A DNA stretch of 64,000 nt from Sinomonas cellulolyticus (GCF_014656475.1 NZ_BNCM01000015.1:27170-91169), one strand, 5' to 3'; shown: positions 47,802-56,465, counted from the first letter of the stretch. Numbers and translations are program-made. Notes: a model not told the origin generated them from the letters alone.

Positions 47802-48800
47802 ATGACGGCCGCCCTCACCCTCCCCACAGCCGAGCTGCACCTGCACATCGAGGGCACCCTCGAGCCCGAGCTCGCGTTAAAGCTCGCCGGCCGGAACGGT
47901 GTGGAGCTGCCCTTCGCGTCCGTCGAGGAGCTGCGGGCCGCCTACCGGTTCACGGACCTGCAGTCCTTCCTCGACCTCTACTACGCGTGCATGGCCGTGC
48001 TGCGCACCCGCGCGGACTTCCGGGACCTCGCCGCCGCCTACCTGACACGTGCCGCGGCCGAGGGGGTGCGCCACGCCGAGATCTTCTTCGACGCCCAGGC
48101 TCACACCGCCCGGGGCGTGCCGTACAAGGATGTGGTGGGCGGGCTGCAGGACGCGCTCGACGGCGCGGCGCGCCTGGGCATGACCGGCGGCCTCATCCTG
48201 TGCTTCCTCCGCGACGCGCCGGTCGAGGAAGCCGAGGCGGTGTGGGCGGAGGCGAGGCGCCAGCCCGAGGCGCTGCTCGGCGTCGGCCTCGACTCCGCCG
48301 AGGTGGGGAATCCCGCCACGCCGTTCGCCCACCTCTACGCCGAGGCCCGGGCGCTCGGCCTCCACGCGGTCGCGCACGCGGGGGAGGAAGGCGGCCCCGA
48401 GTACGTCTGGGAGGCGCTGCGCGAGCTCCGCGCCGAGCGGATCGACCACGGCATCCGCTCCCTCGAGGACCCCCAGCTCGTGCGGCATCTCGCCGAGCAC
48501 CGCATCCCGCTCACCGTGTGTCCGTTCTCCAATGTGCGGCTGCGCGCCGTCCCCTCCCTCGCCGAGCATCCGCTGCCGGCGATGCTCGCCGCGGGCCTGC
48601 GCGTGACCGTGAACTCCGACGACCCGGCCTACTTCGGCGGCTACGCCGGGCAGAACCTCGCCGCGGTGGCCGAGCAGTTCGGCCTCGACCGCTCGAGCCT
48701 TGCGGAGCTGGCCCGGAACTCCGTGACAGCGAGCTTCGCGCCGGATGGACGCCAGGCCGAGCTGCTCGGGGAGATCGACGCGTGGGAGGCGGGGGCATGA
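47802..48800 (+). CDS. Adenine deaminase (adenosine-deaminase-like family)
   Basis: A 332-residue zinc aminohydrolase. The metal site begins with ELHLHIEGTLEPE (near 10-22), the form that separates adenine deaminases from adenosine deaminases; HAGEEGG (near 195), GLDSAEVG and NSDDPAYFGGY (near 275) supply the remaining ligands and catalytic Asp. It converts adenine to hypoxanthine in purine salvage. ATG 47802 has a weak site (GTGGA). The frame to 47769 adds a basic stretch that does not match the family. The stop overlaps a HAD gene remnant by 4 nt, so an operon partner has been lost. Confidence 0.9.
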   Translation: MTAALTLPTAELHLHIEGTLEPELALKLAGRNGVELPFASVEELRAAYRFTDLQSFLDLYYACMAVLRTRADFRDLAAAYLTRAAAEGVRHAEIFFDAQAHTARGVPYKDVVGGLQDALDGAARLGMTGGLILCFLRDAPVEEAEAVWAEARRQPEALLGVGLDSAEVGNPATPFAHLYAEARALGLHAVAHAGEEGGPEYVWEALRELRAERIDHGIRSLEDPQLVRHLAEHRIPLTVCPFSNVRLRAVPSLAEHPLPAMLAAGLRVTVNSDDPAYFGGYAGQNLAAVAEQFGLDRSSLAELARNSVTASFAPDGRQAELLGEIDAWEAGA

Positions 48801-48850
48801 ACCCCCAGCCCGTCACGGCCCGCGCCCTGCTGCTGGACATGGACGGCACG
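48797..48850 (+). pseudogene. HAD-phosphatase remnant: 18 codons, cut after motif I
   Basis: ATG 48797 overlaps the adenine deaminase stop (ATGA) and the frame reads MNPQPVTARALLLDMDGT, a typical HAD start with the catalytic DMDGT. The next residue should be Leu or Ile, followed by the cap domain; instead the sequence goes straight into a CG-rich stretch holding the 13-bp motif GCGCACGACGGCG (48859-48871), and the reading frame continues as non-homologous low-complexity protein over the opposite-strand TfoX gene. The rest of the gene has been deleted. The frame stays open, so a nonsense peptide could still be made. Confidence 0.7.
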
Positions 48851-48916
48851 AGTCGCGCGCGCACGACGGCGCGGCGCGGCTCACGCTCGCGGGCTGAGGC
48901 CGCGCCGGGCCGCAGA

Positions 48917-49249
48917 CTACTTGGCGGGCAGCGACCGCGCGTACTCGACGCCGACCGTGACCCAGCGGCGGAGATCGTCGTCCGAGTCGATCGCGTCCTC
49001 GTCCACGCGGAGCCAGCCGTCCATGGAGCGACCGCGCATCACGGCGCGCTCCACCCCGGGGTGTGCGCACAGCTCATCGCTCGCCGCCGGGTCGGCACGC
49101 AGGAGCATCCCACCGCTGCCCGACGCGCTCACGGCCATGTTGCCGCCGATGAGGAACGCGAGGCCGCCGAACATCTTCTTCTCGGTGAATTCCGCGGTGC
49201 CTGACAGGAGGGCGCGGATGCGATCGGCGAGCACTGTGTCGTAGGCCAC
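48917..49249 (-). CDS. TfoX N-terminal domain protein
   Basis: A 110-residue protein consisting of the TfoX/Sxy N-terminal domain: YDTVLADRIRALLSG, EKKMFGGLAFLIGGNMAVSA, then ERAVMRGRSMDGWLRVDED. In gammaproteobacteria TfoX activates competence genes, but free-standing actinobacterial copies like this have no known role. The start is GTG 49249, with GGAGG 8 nt upstream; the longer frame to 49405 overlaps the divergent dehydrogenase promoter and has no similarity. It is convergent with the HAD remnant, 66 bp away. Confidence 0.88.
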   Translation of the reverse strand: MAYDTVLADRIRALLSGTAEFTEKKMFGGLAFLIGGNMAVSASGSGGMLLRADPAASDELCAHPGVERAVMRGRSMDGWLRVDEDAIDSDDDLRRWVTVGVEYARSLPAK

Positions 49250-49404
49250 GCGGACATCCTCCCAAGAATGCAGCGGATCCGGCACCCCTGGGTCTCCTGG
49301 GCGCGAGGAGCCGCCCTTGAGGTGGGCGCCGGGGCGAACTAGCGTGGGGCGGGGCTCGGGCCGAGCAGGCCGAGCCTGACCAGCAGGCATCGACAGGAGC
49401 AGCA

Positions 49405-50277
49405 ATGGGAACGTCGACGGGCAGAACAGCAGCAGTGCTCGGAACGGGCATCATGGGCGCGGGCATGGCCAAGAACCTCGCCAAGGCGGGCTTCGACGTC
49501 ACCGTCTGGAACCGCAGCCACGAGAGGGCCGCGGCGCTCGCTGACGCCGTCTCGAAGGTCGCGGACACGCCAGCGGATGCCGTCTCGGGTGCCGACGTCG
49601 TGGTGACGATGCTCTTCGACGAGGCCGCGATCGCCCAGGTCATGGGTGAGGCGCTGCCGGCGATGAAGGACGGCGCGGTGTGGGTGCAGAGCGCAACCGT
49701 CGGCGTCGAGGGCGCGCAGCGGCTCGCCGAGCAGGCCTCTGCTGCAGGAGTTGCTTTCGTGGACGCCCCGGTCATGGGCACCCGGCAGCCCGCCGAGGAG
49801 GGGAAGCTCATCGTGGTGGCAGGCTGCCCGGCCGGTCTCCGGGAGACCGTGGACCCGGTCTTCGACGCTGTCGGAGCGAAGACGGTCTGGGTCGGCGACC
49901 GCCCCGGCGACGGGCAGCGGCTCAAGCTCGTGCTGAACTCGTGGGTGCTGACGCTCGTGGGAGGCACGGCACAGGCGATCGACCTTGCGCGCGGCCTCGG
50001 GCTCGACGGCCAGCTCTTCCTCGACTCGATCGCCGGCGGCGGGACGGACAGCCCCTACGCCCAGCTGAAGGGCAAGGCGATGATCGCGGGCGAGTACCCA
50101 CCGGCGTTCCCACTCGAGGGCGCCGCGAAGGACGCCGGGCTCATCGCCGACGCCCTGCGCTCCGCCGGGGTGAGCTCCGTGCTCATGGACGCGCTGCGCA
50201 GCAGGTTCGACGCGGCGGTCGAGGCCGGTCACCGGGGCGAGGACATGGCCTCCGTCGTCGAGGCGTTCAAGGACTAG
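49405..50277 (+). CDS. 3-hydroxyisobutyrate dehydrogenase-family oxidoreductase
   Basis: A 290-residue beta-hydroxyacid dehydrogenase. The Rossmann motif GTGIMGAGMAKNLAKAG (residues 13-29) and VTVWNR open it; VDAPVMGT (near 118-125, substrate-binding) and LKLVLNSW (near 174, with the catalytic Lys) match the HIBADH/GLYR1 group. Members oxidise 3-hydroxyisobutyrate or reduce succinic and glyoxylic semialdehydes. AGGAG precedes ATG 49405 by 5 nt. The Arg in NRSHER after the second strand suggests NADP preference, as in glyoxylate/succinic semialdehyde reductases. It ends in a 4-nt convergent overlap with the next gene. Confidence 0.9.
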   Translation: MGTSTGRTAAVLGTGIMGAGMAKNLAKAGFDVTVWNRSHERAAALADAVSKVADTPADAVSGADVVVTMLFDEAAIAQVMGEALPAMKDGAVWVQSATVGVEGAQRLAEQASAAGVAFVDAPVMGTRQPAEEGKLIVVAGCPAGLRETVDPVFDAVGAKTVWVGDRPGDGQRLKLVLNSWVLTLVGGTAQAIDLARGLGLDGQLFLDSIAGGGTDSPYAQLKGKAMIAGEYPPAFPLEGAAKDAGLIADALRSAGVSSVLMDALRSRFDAAVEAGHRGEDMASVVEAFKD

Positions 50278-50942
50278 GACCGCGCGCGGCGGTAGGAGTG
50301 CTCCCGCAGGCGGCGGGTCCACGCGTAGGTGCCCGCGGTGGGCAGCGGGCTGAGCAGGGGGTCGAACCGCAGGCTGGTGTCCTGGATGGTGCCGTCCGGC
50401 CCAAGCGCAGGCCTGAGGCGCAGGGAGCCGAAGCGGTGCCAGGCGCCCAGCGGCGTGGCCCAGAAGAGCTCAAGGTGCCAGTCCGCGTTCGGGGAGATGC
50501 GGCCCGGCGCGCCCGGATCGGCGCCGCGGGTCCGCGCTCCGAGGATGACGGGGCCGCGCGGCCCCCGGTAGGGCATGAGGGAGGTCAGCCGGGCCGCCCC
50601 CGCCGTGCGGTGCATGGTCAGGCAGAAGCGGCCCGGCACCCGCCACCCAGTGGACGCCAGAAGGACGTCCGCCGTGCGGCCCTCAGCGGGGAATCTCACG
50701 GCGAGGCCGATGATGTCCGGCCACTGCACCGGAAGGCCGATCGACCGCGAGAGTCGTGCGGTCACGGCCTCCTTGGAGGCGGCGTCGAGGAAGGGGATGC
50801 CGGAGCCGCCGCCGCTGATCTCCAGCGTGCCCGTCAGGAGGACACCCTGCGGGTGGATCGGGCGGTCTGGCCGCACCGCCTTCACCGCGCCGAAGCCGGC
50901 GGCGAACAGGCGCCCGAAGAAGCTGGTGGGGTGGCGGGCCAT
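50274..50942 (-). CDS. Conserved hypothetical protein
   Basis: A 222-residue protein with a Pro/Gly/Arg-rich composition: FGAVKAVRPDRPIHPQGVLLTGTL, DIIGLAVRFP, VLLASTGWRVPGRFCL, PYRGPRGPVILGAR and WHLELFWATPLGAWHRFGSL. Proteins with this series of phrases are widespread in actinobacteria, often under the uninformative name 'phosphodiesterase'. The layout recalls the N-terminal part of the catalase fold (R..HP.G, a strand with A.RFP), but no heme ligand or catalytic residue can be assigned. ATG 50942 has GGAGG 4 nt upstream. Convergent with the dehydrogenase, divergent from the alcohol dehydrogenase. Confidence 0.72.
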   Translation of the reverse strand: MARHPTSFFGRLFAAGFGAVKAVRPDRPIHPQGVLLTGTLEISGGGSGIPFLDAASKEAVTARLSRSIGLPVQWPDIIGLAVRFPAEGRTADVLLASTGWRVPGRFCLTMHRTAGAARLTSLMPYRGPRGPVILGARTRGADPGAPGRISPNADWHLELFWATPLGAWHRFGSLRLRPALGPDGTIQDTSLRFDPLLSPLPTAGTYAWTRRLREHSYRRARS

Positions 50943-51063
50943 GGAACCTCCGTGTCGGGCTTTTGGGGCCAGCGGGACGAGGGGCGGCCCCGCAGCCGCA
51001 TGGCTATTACCCAGCCGACCTGCTTGACTGCCATCAGCACACCCGGCTGCCGAAGGAGTCCCC

Positions 51064-52206
51064 ATGTCCGCCACCCGCACCATTCGCGGCGCAGTCCTGA
51101 ACACGATGGGTGCCCCCACGCCGTACGCGAGCAGCCGTCCCCTCACCGTCGAGGACCTCGAGCTGGCCGGCCCGGGCCCGGGCGAGCTGCTCGTGCGGAT
51201 CGAGGCCGCCGGCCTGTGCCACTCCGACCTGTCCGTGGTCAACGGGTCCAGGCCCCGGCCGCTGCCCATGCTGCTCGGGCACGAGGCTGCCGGCATCGTC
51301 GAGGAGGTGGGCGACGGCGTCGCCTCCGTGGAGCCCGGACAGCGCGTGGTCATGACGTTCCTGCCGCGCTGCGGCGAGTGCGCCGCGTGCGCGACCGAGG
51401 GCCGGCTGCCGTGCGAGCGGGGCAGCGCCGCCAACGCCGCCGGAACCCTGCTCACCGGCACCCGGCACCTTTCGCGCCCGGGCACTGGCGAGGTGGTGCA
51501 GCACCACCTCGGCGTCTCCGGCTTCGCGACCTATGCCGTGGTCGACGAGCGTTCCGTCGTGCCCGTCGGCGGCGATGTCCCGCCGCCTATCGCCGCGCTC
51601 CTCGGCTGCGCCGTGCTCACCGGTGGTGGCGCCCTGCTGAACGCGGGGCGCATCACGCCCGAGACCAGCGTGGCGGTCGTGGGCCTGGGCGGCGTGGGCA
51701 TGGCGGGTCTGCTCACGGCGGTGGGGACCGGCTGCCGGGTCATCGCCGTTGATGCCCAGGAGTCCAAGCTGGCCACAGCGCTCGAGTGGGGTGCCGCTGA
51801 GGCCATGACCCCGGCGCAGGCCCTTGAGCGGAAGGCGGAGGCCAGCGTTGTGCTCGAGGCCGTGGGGCACCCGCGCGCCTTCGAGACGGCGTTCCGGCTG
51901 CTCGGGCTGGGCGGGACGCTCGTGACCGTGGGGCTGCCGGCGCCGGGGGCGCTCGCGGAGATCGAGCCGCTGCAGCTCACGGCGAAGGCGCAGACGGTGG
52001 TGGGCAGCTACCTCGGCTCGGCTGTTCCGAAGCGGGACGTGCCCGCCTTCGAGGCCCTGTGGCGCGAGGGGCGCCTGCCGCTCGAGCGGCTCGTGTCCCG
52101 CACCATTGCGCTCGAGGACATCAACGAGGGCATGGACGCTCTCGCCTCGGGTGAGGTGATCCGGCAGGTCGTGGCGTTCGACGGCGCGCCTGTCACCACT
52201 GCTTGA
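51064..52206 (+). CDS. Zinc-dependent alcohol dehydrogenase (class III-like MDR)
   Basis: A 380-residue medium-chain dehydrogenase. The catalytic zinc site is GLCHSD (Cys near 51) with GHEAAG (near 77); the structural zinc cysteines lie in CGECAACATEGRLPC (near 103-117). The cofactor motif GLGGVGMAG (near 220) is followed by Asp in VIAVDAQ, so NAD is preferred. The long GTRHLS loop resembles the mycothiol- or glutathione-dependent formaldehyde dehydrogenase branch. GGAG lies upstream of ATG 51064. The end overlaps the convergent CYTH-CHAD gene by 14 nt. Confidence 0.9.
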   Translation: MSATRTIRGAVLNTMGAPTPYASSRPLTVEDLELAGPGPGELLVRIEAAGLCHSDLSVVNGSRPRPLPMLLGHEAAGIVEEVGDGVASVEPGQRVVMTFLPRCGECAACATEGRLPCERGSAANAAGTLLTGTRHLSRPGTGEVVQHHLGVSGFATYAVVDERSVVPVGGDVPPPIAALLGCAVLTGGGALLNAGRITPETSVAVVGLGGVGMAGLLTAVGTGCRVIAVDAQESKLATALEWGAAEAMTPAQALERKAEASVVLEAVGHPRAFETAFRLLGLGGTLVTVGLPAPGALAEIEPLQLTAKAQTVVGSYLGSAVPKRDVPAFEALWREGRLPLERLVSRTIALEDINEGMDALASGEVIRQVVAFDGAPVTTA

Positions 52207-53707
52207 CGAACCTCGCCCACTCCTTGGCGAACCTCGCGCGCGACTCGGCGGCGCGCTGCTGCTCGAGCGCGTGCAGCCGGCCGTAGGTGAAGGCGCTCTC
52301 GGTGTCTGCCTCGGCCTCGGCCGCGAGGCGGCGCAGGTGCTCGCGGGTCACCACGCTGTCCTGGAGGCCCCCGAGCGTCTCCTGGAGCTCTTCGGCCGCC
52401 TCGGCGAGCTGCTTGGCCTGCTTCCCGAGCACGGGACGGGCCGCCTCGGCGGCGTAGCGGAGGCGCTTGGCCGCCTTGCGCACCTCGTGGAGGGCCGCGT
52501 CGAGCTCGTGCTCGGGCACGCCGGCCTCCTCGGCTTCCTCGGCACGCTCCACCGCAGCGCGGATCCGCTTCACATTCTTGCGCAGGCGGCGCTCTGCGGC
52601 CGGCGCGGCTTTCTTCTCGGCCTTCTCGCTGAGCGGGGGATCGGTGAGGAAGTCCTCGAGTGAGTCCATGAGGTGGAAGTAGCGCTCGCTGTCCAAGGCG
52701 ACCACCCCGACGTCGTGCGCCTGCCGGTAGCGCGACGACGAATCCCCCTCGAGGCGCCTTGCGACCGGTCCCACGACCAGCTCGGGCGGCTCGGCTGTGA
52801 CCAGCCCTGCGAGGTGGTCGCGCATTACCTCGACGTCGCGCGCCTGGCCCACGGTCTTGCCGAGCCAGGAGAGCTCGCCGCGGAGCCGGTTCGCGGCCTC
52901 GGCGTCCACGAACGGCCGGAACGTGGCCAGCGCGGACCGCATCCGGCGCGCGCTCACGCGCAACTGGTGGACGGCGTCCGGCGCGTCGAGCCGCACGGCG
53001 GGGTCGTGGGCCGCGAGCGCGTCGGCCTGTTCGCGTAGGTAGGCCAGAAGCACGACGGCGGCAGGCCCCTTCCGCTTGGGGGTGGCCGCAGGCTCCTGCC
53101 GTGGGACCGCGTCGCCGAGCGCGCGTGCGAGCTTCGAGGGGAGTTCGGCGGGGTTGACATCTAGGGACGCCAGGAGGGTGTCCGCCGCGGCCAGCAGGTC
53201 CTCCGGGCCGGTGACGAGCTCGAGCTCCCACTCGCGCCATGTCTGCACAGGGCCGGTCCCGGGGGGCGCCTGCGCCTCCACGCGGTCGTCGCTGAACTCC
53301 GCCAGGACCGCACCGCCGGGGGCGAGCAGGTCGGTGGCGGCGCGGCGCGTGCTCACCCGCGCCACGGGCACGAGGGCGCCGCCGCGGGTGTGGAGGGCTA
53401 CGAGGCCCGCGAGCCGCGCCGGGACAGCGGAGGCGTCTACGCCGAGCGGCTCGGAGATCTCGTGCCGTGCGGCCGCCTCGGCCGGGACCTTGAGGTGCCA
53501 CCCGGCGTCGTGGCCGCCGATCCGCCGCCGCAGCGTGATCCGGTGGGCCGCGAGGGCCAGACCGGGAGTGTCGAAGTAGACGGCCTCGAGGCGGTCAAAC
53601 CGGGTGGGCGCGAGGGCGGCCACCCCTGGCAGCTCCGCGAGGGGCGGCAGGGGAGTGCCCTCCTCGACGCTGTACTTGCGCTCTACCTCGAGGGAGTCCG
53701 CGGCCAT
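52193..53707 (-). CDS. CYTH and CHAD domain protein
   Basis: A 504-residue two-domain protein. Residues 1-200 form a CYTH triphosphate tunnel domain, opened by the signature EVERKY (ExExK) and with further Arg/Lys/Glu-bearing strands (ITLRRRIGG, WHLKVP, LAEFSDDRVEA, WREWELEL). Residues ~220-500 form a helical CHAD domain rich in conserved His and Arg (HDPAVRLDAPDAVHQLRVSARRMRS, LHEVRKAAKRLRYAAE), which binds polyphosphate. It probably hydrolyses triphosphate or acts on polyphosphate granules. ATG 53707 is the first codon in the family position. Convergent with the alcohol dehydrogenase. Confidence 0.92.
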   Translation of the reverse strand: MAADSLEVERKYSVEEGTPLPPLAELPGVAALAPTRFDRLEAVYFDTPGLALAAHRITLRRRIGGHDAGWHLKVPAEAAARHEISEPLGVDASAVPARLAGLVALHTRGGALVPVARVSTRRAATDLLAPGGAVLAEFSDDRVEAQAPPGTGPVQTWREWELELVTGPEDLLAAADTLLASLDVNPAELPSKLARALGDAVPRQEPAATPKRKGPAAVVLLAYLREQADALAAHDPAVRLDAPDAVHQLRVSARRMRSALATFRPFVDAEAANRLRGELSWLGKTVGQARDVEVMRDHLAGLVTAEPPELVVGPVARRLEGDSSSRYRQAHDVGVVALDSERYFHLMDSLEDFLTDPPLSEKAEKKAAPAAERRLRKNVKRIRAAVERAEEAEEAGVPEHELDAALHEVRKAAKRLRYAAEAARPVLGKQAKQLAEAAEELQETLGGLQDSVVTREHLRRLAAEAEADTESAFTYGRLHALEQQRAAESRARFAKEWARFVKQW

Positions 53708-53802
53708 GGAGCAAGCCTACGGGCGGTGCCGGGCGGTGCCCAGAGGCGGCGGGGCAGTCGCAGCAGCGCAATCCCCACCGCGGCGACAGCCTGCCGCGCT
53801 CT

Positions 53803-54171
53803 CTACTCCTCGTCCGCCAGGTGCAGGGAGGCGGCCTGGAGGACCGCGGCGACGTCGGCCTCCGGGACGTCGTCCCGGTAGGCGTCTGCGACGGCCTTGA
53901 ACCCGATCGCCATACCGAGCACGAGTCGCGTGTAGTCCGGCGCGAGGGCCTCGATGACCTTTCGGATCACCTCCGGCAGGATGTCGCGGAGAGCCGCGGC
54001 CTGTTCTGCGGAGCCGCCGGAGAAGGTGACGGAGATGTCGTCGTCCACGCGCGCCAGGGTCTTGAGGGACTCCTTGAACATCTCGGCCGCCGCCGGGTCG
54101 TCGGGCTCCCACGTGAGGGCCGCGGTCAGGATGCCGATGCCGCGCTGGATCATCTCCGTGTCATCGCTCAT
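53803..54171 (-). CDS. Hypothetical protein
   Basis: A 122-residue acidic, mostly helical protein that I do not recognise. It starts MSDDTEMIQRGIGILTAAL and has ARVDDDISVTFSG, ALAPDYTRLVLGMAIGFKAVADAYRD. There is no signal peptide or membrane helix. ATG 54171 has GGGA and AGGA within 12 nt; an ATG at 54186 is also in frame. Third-position GC bias supports coding. It lies between the CYTH-CHAD gene and a haloacid dehalogenase on the same strand, with gaps of 95 and 86 bp. Confidence 0.65.
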   Translation of the reverse strand: MSDDTEMIQRGIGILTAALTWEPDDPAAAEMFKESLKTLARVDDDISVTFSGGSAEQAAALRDILPEVIRKVIEALAPDYTRLVLGMAIGFKAVADAYRDDVPEADVAAVLQAASLHLADEE

Positions 54172-54257
54172 GGTCCCATCCTGCATCGGCTCGGCTCAGA
54201 GTGCGTGCCGATGGGTTCCGTTCTGCGCGCCTCCGAAGCCTAGGATCCGTCCCCGGC

Positions 54258-54929
54258 TCAGCCGGCGAGTTCCGTTGCGAGCTGCGTCAGCGACGTGACC
54301 GTCACCTCCGGGCGGGCGAAGTAGGACGGGTAGGGAGCCCCTGAACGGTTCACCCAGGCGGTGCGCAGGCCGGCTTGGGCGGCGCCGTGGATGTCCCACG
54401 GATGGACGGCAACGAGCATCATGTCCTCTTCCCGGGCACCGCACTGCTGCGCGGCGTAGTGGTAGGAGGACGGATGCGGTTTCCAGGCGGGGGCGTCCTC
54501 GACTGAGAGCAGTGCCTCGAACTCGTCCCGGATGCCGGCGGCGTCGAAGAGCTTCTGGGCGACCTGGGCGGAGCCATTGGTCAGGGTCACGAGGCGGAGA
54601 CCGGCTGCGCGGAGGGTGCTCACCGCCTCCGGGACGTCGGGATGCAGGGGGAGATCTGCCACCGAGGAGGCGAGACGGCGCGCCGTGGCCTGGGGCTCGT
54701 GCACGCCGGCTCCATCGAGGAGGCCTGTGAGGAGTTCAGTGCCGATCTCGGCGAAGGGCGCCGCGTCGCCAGCGGCCGCGAGCGCGAAGCCCTCCCGCAG
54801 GAGGGTCGCAAACCACAGTGTGGCCAGGTGCTCCGGAGCGCCGGCCTCGGCGAACCGCGCTCGCAGGGGGGACATGTCGGAGAGGGTCTCGTTGACGTCG
54901 AAGACGATCACTTCGGGTGCTGCGGCCAT
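54258..54929 (-). CDS. Haloacid dehalogenase type II (HAD superfamily)
   Basis: A 223-residue HAD enzyme of the L-2-haloacid dehalogenase type. Motif I FDVNETL (residues 10-16, nucleophilic Asp with NET in place of DGT) is the type II hallmark; motif II is TLTNGS (near 118), the conserved Lys is in WKPHP (near 152), and motif III is VAVHPWDIHGA (near 173-183). It releases halide from 2-haloacids, or acts as a small phosphatase. ATG 54929 has AAGGA 6 nt upstream. No haloacid transporter lies nearby. Divergent from the antibiotic-monooxygenase-like gene. Confidence 0.9.
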   Translation of the reverse strand: MAAAPEVIVFDVNETLSDMSPLRARFAEAGAPEHLATLWFATLLREGFALAAAGDAAPFAEIGTELLTGLLDGAGVHEPQATARRLASSVADLPLHPDVPEAVSTLRAAGLRLVTLTNGSAQVAQKLFDAAGIRDEFEALLSVEDAPAWKPHPSSYHYAAQQCGAREEDMMLVAVHPWDIHGAAQAGLRTAWVNRSGAPYPSYFARPEVTVTSLTQLATELAG

Positions 54930-55072
54930 GGCGGGTCCTTCCAGGATCAGGCGGGGGTGCTGGTGGGGGAGGAGTACCCCGGCGGGCAAGGGTCACACTG
55001 CGCGGCAGGAGAGGTGTGGGACATAGCCGCGCTATCCTCGTCCCCTAGCCTGTCCCGGAGGAAAGGAAACCC

Positions 55073-55390
55073 ATGATCTTCATCAGCGCGAAATTCCCCG
55101 TCAAGCCCGAACACGCCGACGCCTGGCCCGAGATCTCCCGTGATTTCACCGAGGCCACCAACGCCGAGGACGGCTGCCTCTTCTTCGAGTGGTCCCGGTC
55201 CCTGACGGACCCGAACACCTATGTGCTGCTCGAGGCGTTCCGCGACGACGAGGCGGGCGGCGAGCATGTGAAGACCGCCCACTTCAAGAAGGCCACCGAG
55301 GAACTGCCCGCGTACCTGTCCCGGACGCCGGACATCATCAACGTGAAGGTGGACGGTTGGTCCGAGCTGGGGGAGCTCGCGGTCAAGTAG
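55073..55390 (+). CDS. Antibiotic biosynthesis monooxygenase-like (ABM) protein
   Basis: A 105-residue ABM-domain protein: MIFISAKFPVKPEHADAWP, EDGCLFFEWSRSL, YVLLEAFRDDEAGGEHVKTAHFKKA, in the order of putative quinol monooxygenases such as YgiN. The fold is a dimeric ferredoxin-like barrel. Cofactor-independent oxygenation of quinols is known for a few members; most are untested. ATG 55073 has GGAGGAAAGGAAAC upstream, a strong site. A perfect terminator follows at 55411. Confidence 0.88.
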   Translation: MIFISAKFPVKPEHADAWPEISRDFTEATNAEDGCLFFEWSRSLTDPNTYVLLEAFRDDEAGGEHVKTAHFKKATEELPAYLSRTPDIINVKVDGWSELGELAVK

Positions 55391-55410
55391 GGGGGGCCGT
55401 TTGGGGGAGC

Positions 55411-55442
55411 GGACGACGGCGGGAGCTCACCCGCCGTCGTCC
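55411..55442 (+). terminator. 13-bp perfect terminator hairpin
   Basis: GGACGACGGCGGG (55411-55423) pairs exactly with CCCGCCGTCGTCC (55430-55442) around a 6-nt loop, 20 nt after the ABM stop. Its stem is a close variant of the interspersed GCGCACGACGGCG motif. Confidence 0.75.
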
Positions 55443-55517
55443 GGCCCATCTCGTTGGGTGTCTGTGAACCCTCTGCGTAGGATTCGGACAGGACTTGAAC
55501 GTCGTGGGGGGACGGCA

Positions 55518-56465
55518 ATGGGGGATGAGGTTCGGGCTCTCGCCTTCTCGGGCGTGAGGCCCATGGATTGGTCGTGGTACCGAAATTTCGGTGGCGGCCC
55601 GAATTACGTCACTGCAGAACTGCGGTCGGCGAATCGGATGGTCGCTTGGCGTGCGGCACTTCGCAGCGTTGGCTGCGTCTTCATCCTGCTCGGCGGCTTG
55701 ACGGCGGTGTCGCTTGTCGCCTTGGCGACGGGCACCCGCACTTCGTCCGGATGGGTGTCCGTTATTTTCGGGGTCCTCATCTTTGCTCTGGTCCGGTTCG
55801 TGCGGATCCTTGCGGCGGCCGCCGGGCAGCGGTCTGGTAACCGTGAAGCCGCGAAGTCAGCCGCTCGCGTTGGGCGGGTCTTCGGCGACCCGGGAGGGAT
55901 TCGCGCTGCCGCGCCACGGTTCGGGGCGGCGCAGACCGAGGCAGGTGCCGTGGGGGAGGAGGCCACCGCGCTGCTCCTGGACCTCGTCCTAAGCATCCCC
56001 GGTACGTCGGTCTTCCACGGGATGCAGTTCCCGTATGACGACGTCGCTGACGTCGACCATGCGGTGGCGCGCGGGAATCTCGTGTTCCTCATCGACTCGA
56101 AGCTGTACCGGTGGGGCACCTACGAGTGGCATGTACGTCGTGATCGGGACCTCATCGTCCGTGCAGACGGGTACGGACCACCGCGGCACAACGCCATGCA
56201 TGTAGCGGCAGAAGGATACCGAAGGCTGCTGGGCGCCAAGACCGAGGTCGTCCCTCTGGTCCTTATCCACGGGACGAATGTCGCCGTGGGGCAGAGGTCG
56301 ATTTCGGCCCATGGCGTCCATATGGCCACAGCGGATCAGGCTATGGAACGGATCGGGAACGCTTTGGCAGCAACCGTCGGTCTTTGGCCGGACAACCCCG
56401 CTGTACGCGCTGCGCTCATCGGGAAGCTCAAGGTGCCGCCGCCGGCTGACCCAGGCCCGGGATAG
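55518..56465 (+). CDS. Membrane protein with NERD (nuclease-related) domain
   Basis: A 315-residue protein. Two adjacent membrane helices (residues ~48-72 and ~77-100) are followed by a cytoplasmic NERD domain of the restriction-endonuclease-like fold: GEEATALLLDLVLS, then DVADVDHAVARGNLVFLIDSKLY, which carries the usual Asp-x-Asp-His and the IDSK core, and later MHVAAEGYRRLLG. ATG 55518 has GGGGGGA just upstream; the frame to 55401 crosses the preceding terminator. Codon usage is slightly less GC-biased than its neighbours. NERD proteins are suspected nucleases in DNA processing or defence; function unknown. Confidence 0.78.
   Translation: MGDEVRALAFSGVRPMDWSWYRNFGGGPNYVTAELRSANRMVAWRAALRSVGCVFILLGGLTAVSLVALATGTRTSSGWVSVIFGVLIFALVRFVRILAAAAGQRSGNREAAKSAARVGRVFGDPGGIRAAAPRFGAAQTEAGAVGEEATALLLDLVLSIPGTSVFHGMQFPYDDVADVDHAVARGNLVFLIDSKLYRWGTYEWHVRRDRDLIVRADGYGPPRHNAMHVAAEGYRRLLGAKTEVVPLVLIHGTNVAVGQRSISAHGVHMATADQAMERIGNALAATVGLWPDNPAVRAALIGKLKVPPPADPGPG

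Noticed and set aside
55401..55517. 39-residue N-terminal extension of the NERD protein
   Set aside because: The extension is encoded by the ABM terminator hairpin. ATG 55518 has a proper ribosome binding site.
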